NCBI GenBank assembly: GCA_013397455.1 | Contig: VYZB01000224.1 | Coordinates: 1,225,496-1,289,495 of the forward strand | Direction of reading: 5' to 3' | DNA length: 64,000 bases | From: Crotophaga sulcirostris | Lineage: Eukaryota > Chordata > Aves > Cuculiformes > Crotophagidae | Shown here: in pieces, positions 55,801-64,000 of the stretch | Layout: each line of letters opens with the position of its first letter | Numbering within the stretch: position 1 is the first letter of the stretch | Program-made: the position numbers and the translations under genes | Notes under the pieces: model-generated | Seen by the model: only the letters and a program-made list of their open reading frames with translations | What the model was told of the DNA's origin: nothing | Database searches by the model: none

Positions 55801-55895
55801 TAGTCTGACACATCTTTTCTGAAGTCTTGATAAGGCAAACTTAAAGGCACCGCCTTGGGCAGACCATTCATTTCAAACGACTTCAGCATGTAGGC
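52447..55895 (-). CDS. TTBK1: Tau-tubulin kinase 1, C-terminal part, 2 exons; partial
   Basis: TTBK1 is a casein-kinase-1-related Ser/Thr kinase, mainly neuronal, that phosphorylates tau and tubulin. Only the non-catalytic tail is here: exon 55895-54304 (1592 bases) spliced to the terminal exon 52873-52447, in matching phase 2. The first exon begins [20 protein letters not shown], matching the start of the large penultimate exon of mammalian TTBK1. It has a 24-residue Glu/Asp tract, then a block closely matching human ([32 protein letters not shown]) and two SRIP motifs. The terminal exon matches the human end ([18 protein letters not shown]) and stops after SKVAAR. TTBK2 was considered, but the acidic tract, the end sequence and SLC22A7 next door favour TTBK1. 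The kinase domain lies beyond 64000. Confidence 0.94.
52874..54303. other. TTBK1: Last TTBK1 intron
   Basis: It holds one CR1 copy at 52974-53373. The rest shows no recognisable feature. Confidence 0.85.
52974..53373 (-). mobile_element. CR1 fragment, group A
   Basis: About 400 bases with an extended tail of CACAGTAC/CACAGCAT/CACAGTAT 8-mers. The minus strand retains [19 protein letters not shown]. It starts 100 bases upstream of the terminal TTBK1 exon, in the gene's own orientation. Confidence 0.9.
54304..55895 (-). CDS. TTBK1: TTBK1 penultimate coding exon
   Basis: The acceptor is TCTCTTGCAG and the donor GTAAGA. It encodes 530 codons plus two bases with no break, all predicted disordered from composition. 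The acidic tract is at 55691-55620. SRIP motifs are at 54749-54738 and 54422-54411. Ser-rich stretches such as [18 protein letters not shown] resemble CK1/CK2 target sites. Confidence 0.95.
55620..55691 (-). repeat. TTBK1: Coding GAG/GAA trinucleotide tract
   Basis: Seventy-two bases encode 24 residues: 21 Glu, two Asp and one Val. The purine-rich repeat is interrupted by GAC/GAT-type and GTG codons. Human TTBK1 also has a long Glu tract here, so length variation is likely. Confidence 0.9.
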
Positions 55896-56043
55896 CTGCA
55901 AGAGAGATGTGACAGAAGGGTTAATGTTCAGACAGCACATTGACACAGAAGACATCAGGATCAAGAGCAATAGGAAGCATCAATGGAAAGCATCTCGTCC
56001 ATCACACTTCCAAAATACACACCTGAGCAGTGATCGCTTGATC

Positions 56044-56360
56044 ATTAAAGGGGGCCTACAGGAAAGCTGGGGAGGGGCTCTTGATCAGGGAGTGCAGGGA
56101 TGGGATGAGGGGAAGGGTTTTCAGCTGCAAGAGGGGAGATTGAGATGAGATCTTAGGGAGAAATGTTTTGCTGTGAGGGTGGGGAGGCCCTGGCCCAGGT
56201 TGCCCAGAGCAGTGGTGGCTGCCCCATCCCTGGAGGTGTTGAAGGCCAGGTTGGATGGGGCTTGGAGCCCCCTGATCCAGTGGGAGGTGTCCCTGCCCAT
56301 GGCAGGGGGTGGGACTGGATGGGCTTTAAGGTCCCTTCCAACCCAAACCATTCCATGATT
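56044..56360 (+). mobile_element. CR1 fragment, group D
   Basis: About 315 bases, from GGGGCCTACAGGAAAGCTGG to AAACCATTCCATGATTGG. It is nearly identical to the copy at 58110 and lies 149 bases upstream of the TTBK1 exon. Confidence 0.92.
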
Positions 56361-58109
56361 GGATTCATACAAACCTTAGAACAGAGTGATTCACAGATAA
56401 TTATCAATGAAGGCAAAAAAACACATGTTCCAAAAGAGCTCCTTTGTTAGCAGTCTTTAACCTGGACATTAAAGAGCTGTTTGGAAGCAATTACTCAGGA
56501 TTTTTCATGTTTCCCAGCATTTCTATGTTTACAAATGCACTCCTTCCTTACTGGAACCATTCATTAACTCTCTTTTGTGCCCAGGTTATTCACCCCTCCC
56601 TTCTGCTCCTACATCCCTCCAGCAATTCCCAAGTCTATCTTCTACAGGCTTCTGCTTTCACTAAAATAATCAGCAAGTGAGTCCTGAAAGCTGATGGCAT
56701 CATTATTAGACTCTGGGATGTCCAACCATTTAAAGCAATGGAAGGACAGGACAGTTGGTGGAGGCAGTGTTTCTCAAGGCTGCCCATAAGACACCAGGAT
56801 GAAGCTGTGAAATGATTGCAAATACCACCACCAGAAAAGCAGCAGCTCACACACACGCAAGCGCTTGATCAAACGAGCAAAAAAAAGGGCAAAATAAATA
56901 GGAAATGCTCAGCAACATTTGGCCTAGTTAACAGTTGGTTGTGAATGAAAAACCACATCAGCACCACTCTGCAAAATGGATTTTAAAAAAACCCAAAACA
57001 ACAAAATCATTTAGGTCACCCTTCTATTAAGAGGGCTGGAAAAAAGCCTTTCCGTAAACTCAATCAGTCAATAATGCATCACGTGTTACCCTTGAAAAGT
57101 CCTAATCAGGAGCAGAAGGGCTCCAAACATCTGCATTTTGACAGCAACAGAGGATATTTAAGCTACACAACTAAACAAGCCCCCGTTGAACTGTGTGAAC
57201 ATTCACCTGGCTATGGGAACGGATTTTTTTGCTTCGAAGGGTGGGGGTCAAAGCCCTCAATAGCTTTTCAGTTCAATGACACAATCTGCAATTTTTCTGA
57301 AAATCTGCATGTTATTGTGTGCAGAGCAACTGCCCTGTTAGTATGCCTGAAAACCATGAAGATCTTCACACTCATGTATAAAAGGGACATTTCAAATAGA
57401 TTGGTGGGCAGCATCAAGCTGCTATGCATGGTGATAAATTGTTATCCATTTAATAACTGGGTTTAGATCTTAGAAATTAAAATATGGGCTGGTTTTGGCA
57501 ACACCTCTGGAGTCCAAAGCTGCTTCTCTTCCTTCATTAAAGCTGAAAGCTGGCCCTGTATTGACCTGGTTTGGGTTAAAAACCAACTGGTAAAAACCAC
57601 TGTCCCATTCTACCTTTTGTATCAGGATGACAAATGTGGAAGTTGGACTGGTAGGAGAGATTTACCACCTTTTGGAAAGGAAGTTACCCCCTTGGCTTCC
57701 TCCCTCAGGCATTTCTTGAAAATAAGTCCATTCTGAAGCCTAAGATTGGATCCTACCTGTTGGTTGGGTTTGGTTTTTCCCAAGAAATCCCCCTGCTTTG
57801 CTATTCCTGGAGCCCCAATGGAACAGACAGACTTCCCCAGTGGGACTGGGACCTAAGAAAGAAGCTCTGACCAACACCTTGCCTGATGCTGAGCCTCCCA
57901 CTAGAAAAAGGACCCCATCCTGAACAACAGCTCACTTGCTACTCTTCTTCACCCCCTTTCCAAGATGCTGTGGTTGATGGCTTCGTTGGAGAATTGCTGG
58001 CTTCTCTTTGCATATGTAAACCTTCAAATATGCTCTCAGCTCTTAGGAGCTTGTGGTGTCTCATCTGCTTTCTGGTCAAGGAGAACTGAACCCAGTCCTG
58101 CAGGGCACT

Positions 58110-58484
58110 TCCAACATACGCCAGAGACACAGGGGAGACCTTAGAGCAGCCTTCCAGAACTTAAAAGGGGCTCCAGGAAAGCTGGGAGGGGCTCTTGATC
58201 AGGGAGTGCAGGGACAGGATGAGGGGAAATGGTTTTCAGCTGAAAGAGAGGAGACTGAGATGAGATCTTAGGGAGAAATGTTTTGCTGTGAGGGTGGGCA
58301 GGCCCTGGCCCAGGTTGCCCAGAGCAGTGGTGGCTGCCCCATCCCTGGAGGTGTTGAAGGCCAGGTTGGATGGGGCTTGGAGCCCCCTGATGCAGTGGGA
58401 GGTGTCCCTGCCCATGGCAGAGGGGTGGAACCGGATGAGCTTTGAGGTCCCTTCCAACTCAAACCATCCTATGAGTCTATGACA
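58110..58484 (+). mobile_element. CR1 fragment, group D
   Basis: About 375 bases, from ACATACGCCAGAGACACAGG to ATCCTATGAGTCTATGACA. It closely matches the copy at 56044. Confidence 0.92.
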
Positions 58485-58773
58485 TGACTCCATATGGTTT
58501 CTGTGCCTTGTTTCTGCTCCCAGATCTGTCTTAACTGCAAGTTTTCTGTGATCACAGAGGCAAATCATAATTAAACTCTCCCTGTTCCACCAGAGCTCCT
58601 TTACCTCCCTGCCCAGTGCTCCCACGTACCCAAGGATGAGCAGGGGACACCATCCCAGAGCTGCAAAGCAAAGAGAATAGAAAAACAAAGCAAGAAAGCA
58701 AACAAAAAAAACCCCCAGCCATCACCAAGGTGCTGCCTTCGATTCTTTAATAAGACTTTTGTAGTATACAAGC

Positions 58774-58810
58774 TTTTTTTTTCTTTTTTTCTTTTTTTTT
58801 TTTGTTTTCC
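58774..58810. repeat. T-rich low-complexity tract
   Basis: Runs of T broken by single C and G. On the minus strand this is an A-rich tract following no recognisable retroelement. Confidence 0.85.
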
Positions 58811-60170
58811 GATTGTCTGGATTAACATACATGGATTTAAAAAAGGCACAAAATCCATTGCACAGCTTCTGTTTTGTTTGTTTCTGATGACATTGCCTGT
58901 TCATTGTGGTTTCAAGTGTAGGATTTTACAGTACTCTGCAGCATTTACAGCATGGTCTACATACAGGTAATCAATGCATGCTTTTATACAGGAGACAGAA
59001 TTCCAATTCTCTCTCATATTTCTATATACACAATAATACAGTGGGTTTTTTTTTTTCTTCTGAAAAAAGCTTTAAATCAGTCTTGCATGCTCGGTGTGCC
59101 AGAAGAATTAGTGCAAGCATATATTACAGTGTTATTGCAGTACAAAAAGGGGTTGACCTTAGGCTCTAGAGGGATTGGATAGAGGAAGAATAAAAAGACT
59201 CAAGGAAAAGAAGCTTTGGATCCCTTTAGTCAACTACGTCCTTCCAAACGGATCCCTACTCAGTACCACCTTTAAAGCTACAGCAGGCTGCTTCCCCTCC
59301 ATCTCCCTGCTGCCCTCCCCCCTGAGACAAACTTCCACAGCTTCTCCAAACCATCCATCCCTGGCAGTCGACGAGGATTTCTGGCAACTCGAGGAAGCCC
59401 TTCTGCTGCACCTCCTAACGCCAGAGAACTGCTTGAAGGGGACTTCCCTGAGATCCACTGCTTCAAGCAAACTCAAGTCCCAGAAGATGAAGTTTCTCAA
59501 GCAAACCTGGACGTACAACGGGTCGCCTACAGCTTTTGTCTCAGTAGAAATGACCCCAGAAACCACATTCACCTCCCACTTGGGTAGCGGTTGGTTCAAT
59601 GTGGTCTGGAGTCTCTCATGCTTAGCAGCAACAGAAGTCTAACGGGTGACACAAGGTAATGCAAAGGAAGGATATGCTGGTCCCTGAGATTCTTCATGGG
59701 AGCTGGGACATCCAAGAAGCAGAAATCAAGTTCCCAACATGACGTTAATTGTTCCATTGGGAATGGGAAGAGGCCTTTAGTCCTGAGAGATGCAGATGGC
59801 ACACAGGCAGCAAGAGCCATAGTCCGGTCTTCCCTGTAACAGCTCTGATTTGGATACTATCAGGACCTTAGCATATCCTGGAAGTGACATTATCCTCTGC
59901 CAACATAGACTAAGCTTGTTTGGGACTGGGAGATCTGGCAGGATTGACAACAGTGAGTGGAAAAACAAAAACACCCTAGAATCTGAGTTTCTGAAGCAGC
60001 TCTTTCTTCAAACCAGCATCCAATGAGGTAAAAGTAGAAGGGGTCTTGGAGCTGCCACACTTGCTTGCAGGATCTCCACGTTCCAAGAATCAGCACCATA
60101 AAAGTCAGAGAGATGTTCTGCTTTCCAGCATCTTTACCATCAAATGCTCCACAGCCTTTCTCTTCTTTTC

Positions 60171-60186
60171 TTTTTTTTTTTTTTTT
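60171..60186. repeat. Poly(T) run
   Basis: Sixteen T in a row within a longer CT-rich stretch. Confidence 0.9.
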
Positions 60187-62956
60187 CTTTTCCAAAGTGA
60201 GTAGGACAGTCCAGTCCTATGCTGGATAAATGCTCTGCTCCTCCTTATTTGTGCTTTCAGATGTTGTTAGGTTTGTGCCAGTTTTCCTAGCGTCTTGGAC
60301 GGAAGCAATAGCTCTGTGAAGGTGGAACGCCTGCCACTTCGCTTCCCACCTCTGGACCCACCAGTGTCTCCAGCAAGAGTCAAATGCAGAGCTCCCTGCC
60401 TGAGCAGACACAGGGACCACCTCGTTTTTATCACTTATATGAGACTCGGGAAATGGCGAGCAAAGTGGAAGGAAATGATAATGCAAAAATTCTTCTAGTC
60501 CCTAATTGTAAAGGCAACTTAATAGCAGCAAGAAAGAAGAAGAAGAAGGAGATTCTGAAAGCTAAACATCTTCCTTAGTCATAAAAACAACCAGAAGTCA
60601 GCAGTGCTGAGTAAGAACCTGATCTGGCTTTCTTTTAGGAAGGACCAAGCTGAAGGGGCAAAAGTCCTATGGAAATCCTCTTTTTTGGACGTGTTCAGAG
60701 GAAATTTGCCGTTACTGTGTTTCACGGTGCCAGATCAATTAATTGCACTCATAATTAAACTGAGAAACTTGTCGGAGTTGTTGGAGGAAGCCCTGGGGAT
60801 TCTTATGAGGCAAGTGCTCTAGATGAGGTAACCAACTTGAAAACACTTTGCATATGAAAAAATAAAACCCTCCAAACATAAAGCAATTTTCTTTTCAAAC
60901 ACTAGAAGACATCATGCAAGTGGGGGATTGCTTCCAACCCCCAGGTTACACGGTTAGCAGCTTGTTTAAAATGTACATTCATCGTAACATCATTTTTTTT
61001 TTTCCCATGGCAGGTGTGATACAAAAGGAGTTGCAATACATCAAATAGTACTTGGAAACATTGCCCAGAAATTCATCTTGGCGCTGTCCCACGGAACTGC
61101 GAACGCGGGTTTGTGTGTTCCAGCGACCCAAACACAAGACACGCGGTGTAAAAATGCAACAGAAAGGAAGGTAGGACCGCAACGATCAGCCTTTACACAT
61201 TTTATTCAATGTTTTCACACTACCCAAAAGAGGCATTTGCATACTACTAAATTATGTCCCAAGTGGCAGCACCGTTCCTGTCACCACAATGCTCTGCCAC
61301 CAGCCGATGGCGAATGGAGAGGTGTGAACACTACAAAACACTGAATTAAGAAAACCGGGCTGGGCCAGGTTGCTGGAATCAGATCTGCAAGGTGCAAAGG
61401 TGGCCAGGTGTGCCATCTGAACGAGACACCACAAGGACACCTTCTGTAACTGATTGAGGTTTGTTCTTTGCAATGGCCTTTTGAGCACTTGGAGGGCCCA
61501 TCGGATGGGCACTTTTGAGCATTTGGATGGCACAAAGTTGCCCATTCCCGGCCCAGAAATGCGTGTGTAAGGCATGACCATGCATGGCCATTCACACTCC
61601 ACATGTGGGTCATGAACACATAGAAACATATATACAATCAGAAATGGAAGCTCCAGCAAAATCCATCCCAACGCCACCCTGGGGACAAGAGTGACATCAG
61701 GAAGCACATCTGGCTTACTTTGGTCAGCCTCTCCAGAAACTGTCACCTCCTCCAGTCTCTCTGGGGAGGGCTGGCAACTACAGGGGGAAGCAGGTCAGGA
61801 AGAAAAGCACCCCATGTTCTCCAGTTGAGAAATATCTGGGGCAATTTTATTCACTATAAACACTCACAAGAGTTTAGGGATTTGCAAATCATCCATGATT
61901 TTCAAAGCTTCAGACCTTGTCTGCTAGGAAATACAATTTTATTCTCTTCAGCTGGCCTCTGGAAGCCCATCCGTTACTGCCAAGCACAGCTACACAATAT
62001 ACCATCACTATCTCCAAATAGTTCTTTCCCATTTGTCACCAAAGGAAAAACAGAAAAGGAAAAATTAAAAATGAACACTTCTGCTTTGAATACATTGGGA
62101 TAAAAGAGCCCTTTCTTATTCAACGTGAAAGGCGCAAAATGGTTTCAGCTCCACGTAAAGTGAATAAATCTCCACTGACAACCATTAATAAAATGTGTCA
62201 TTCATCTAAGCCAACAGTTAACAACAAAAATAAATCAGGAGGTTGGTGCAGTGTTACGTAGCTGTAATACAAACGTGAACTGGATACCATGGAGACTCCA
62301 CCTTGCCTAAGGATGCAAGACCCACTGGACAAACATGGTGGCTATCTGTCACCAACCCCTTCAGATGAACAGTAGAAAAAAATCTCCAAGAATAATCTTT
62401 TGCCACTGCCAGGCACTCAAAATTCCACACATAAACATCATGGAAGATCAATTGATGGAGGCGTGAGAGGAAGGATGCTAGAAAACAGGAAAAGGACTGA
62501 ACGCATCTTTCCATGCTTTCTGATCTTCAGTCTCACAGTGCATCTTATTGTTGAACTATTTTACAATAAAGGACTAAACTAGCAATGGTTATATTTTCTG
62601 GCCTTGATTTATTTACATACGATCACAGCACCAGATTCAAATAGTGCATTTTTATGTGAGAGAGCAAGAGAAGTTCCTGGCGACTTGCAGTCAAAGAAAT
62701 GCCTCAATGGTATTATATTTGGTATATAGGTCCCACCCACTGTCACGATGATTTCCAGATCATGAAATAATATTCTGCCTCCTGGAATTCTCTCTGTGCA
62801 ATCCAACTCTCATGTCTGGCTTCATCCTGAAAAGGCTTTATTTGCTGCTGACTTCCTCCAGCGATCCCGCGCGTCAAACAGCAGGGAGGTGACTCCCAGA
62901 AACTTAAAGCACTTGGGGGTCTGTTGGGTTAAGAGGCCAAACAAAGGTACAAGTAC

Positions 62957-63107
62957 TCTTTATCCCTGGAGGTGTTCAAGGCCAGGTTGGATGTGGCTTT
63001 GAGCACCCTGATCCAGTGGGAGGTGTCCCTGCCCATGGCAGGGGTGTTGGAACTGGGTAATCTTTAAGGTCCCTTCCAACCCGAACCATTCTCTGATTCT
63101 ATGAATA
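62957..63107 (+). mobile_element. CR1 3' end, group D
   Basis: About 150 bases, from ATCCCTGGAGGTGTTCAAGG to CCATTCTCTGATTCTATGAA, with the group's CCATGGCAGGGGTGTTGGAA block. Confidence 0.88.
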
Positions 63108-64000
63108 TATGAACTATTATAACCTCTGGAAAAGCTAAATTGAGACGTTTGCCCTGATTTCCCATCTGACTGCAGAAGGCCTAAACTACAAAACAAATGG
63201 TCAAGTCTCTCGGAAGAGGCTTTGGGGCAGCATAGCCAGTGATAAAGACGGTACCAAAGCCCGGCGATGCCAGTGGAATGAAAGACAAATGAGGTAGTTA
63301 AACACTCCAGAGTGAACCCTTGGAAGAAATGTTTGAAGCAGAGAGCAGAGAAACGTCCCAAACAACGTTTGTTTTGATTCTCATCTCCAACTGCTCACAG
63401 CCTAGAGAAGTTAGAAAAGAAGTTCTATGTTAACTGGCTTTAAAGTCACCTTGGGGAAAGAAATGCAGCCAAGTTCTGAAGAGCCACTCAACCTCTCTGC
63501 CTCGCGATTAAGCGAGGGAAGCTGCTGAGGACACCTCTGCTTATTATCACTGATCAGTTGGAACCAATAGGCCCTCTTTCCAGAAGTCCTATATGCAAAA
63601 AAATATATCAAAGATTGATTTTTTTCACCTCAAAAATATAACTATTATGCTGACTGGTTATTAAAGGCACGCTGCCTTCTCAAATATCACCCGGGTTCGA
63701 CTGCTGCAGAAGCAGCTGGGAAAGCCAAATGGGATGGCAGAAGGAACATGGAGCTTGTTTAAAACAACAAGACACTTGGATGGCTCAATGCCAGTGGGAC
63801 AGGCTGGATAAGGGAAGAACTGTCCTTATACATCCCAAAATATATCCCAACACCAACCCCCAAGTTAAAAATCCACCACTCCACGGTACCTCCAGGTAAG
63901 ACAGGCAATGAGAGGAAACACCAGTGAGATTGGAATTAATGAACAAAGTCTCAGCTCTGTTGCACTTAAAATTGCAAACTGTCCTGGCTGTTTGAAAATA

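Larger units (their letters stand above)
55896..64000. other. TTBK1: TTBK1 intron, at least 8.1 kb
   Basis: No TTBK1 exon was found here: I looked for kinase-domain and linker sequence and saw none. It holds CR1 copies at 56044, 58110 and 62957 and T-rich runs at 58774-58810 and 60171-60186. 58811-62956 is over 4 kb without CR1. Very short exons could be missed. Confidence 0.65.

Noticed and set aside
57556..57860. Possible LTR starting TGACCTGGTTTGGGTT
   Set aside because: It has the right first bases for an avian LTR, but I found no matching end, TATA box or target-site duplication.
61252..61746. 164-codon frame on the minus strand in the TTBK1 intron
   Set aside because: It resembles no known protein, has no splice context for TTBK1 and has unremarkable composition.

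Overview
This is a 64 kb window of a bird nuclear genome. Two things show this. About three dozen fragments of the avian CR1 LINE are scattered through it, most ending in the typical 8-bp tail repeat, and three vertebrate multi-exon genes can be reassembled with matching splice phases. By eye the CR1 pieces add up to roughly 12 kb, about a fifth of the readable sequence, which is high for a bird. The species cannot be named from the sequence.

All three genes lie on the minus strand, head to tail. TTBK1 (tau-tubulin kinase 1) is cut by the right edge: only its last two coding exons are here (52447-55895), carrying the acidic, low-complexity C-terminal half, while the kinase domain must lie beyond 64000. 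SLC22A7 (organic anion transporter 2) follows at 23732-40651 with nine coding exons and an intact 522-codon frame. TTL (tubulin tyrosine ligase) is last at 3441-19882, with seven exons and an intact 378-codon frame; its CpG-island promoter lies at about 19730-20160. TTBK1 next to SLC22A7 is also the mammalian order, whereas human TTL is on another chromosome.

Region by region: 1-3440 is downstream of TTL and may hold its 3' UTR. TTL occupies 3441-19882; its first intron contains a G-rich minisatellite interrupted by a 988-base assembly gap (18663-19650), and its sixth intron contains a solo ERVL-type LTR. 20161-23212 is a repeat-rich spacer with CR1 inserted in CR1. SLC22A7 spans 23732-40651, with an apparent 3' UTR reaching about 23213. 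40652-52446 has no recognisable gene apart from a probable TTBK1 3' UTR. 52447-55895 holds the TTBK1 exons, and 55896-64000 appears to be a single long TTBK1 intron.

TTL and TTBK1 both act on microtubules: TTL restores the C-terminal tyrosine of alpha-tubulin and TTBK1 phosphorylates tau and tubulin. SLC22A7 is a plasma-membrane transporter with no evident link to them. I see no operon, CRISPR array, RNA gene or undescribed system. The observations worth following are the promoter motif cluster, the splice-donor-like minisatellite, a stop codon embedded in a donor sequence in SLC22A7, the conserved block and paired SxIP motifs in the TTBK1 tail, and several chimeric or nested CR1 insertions.
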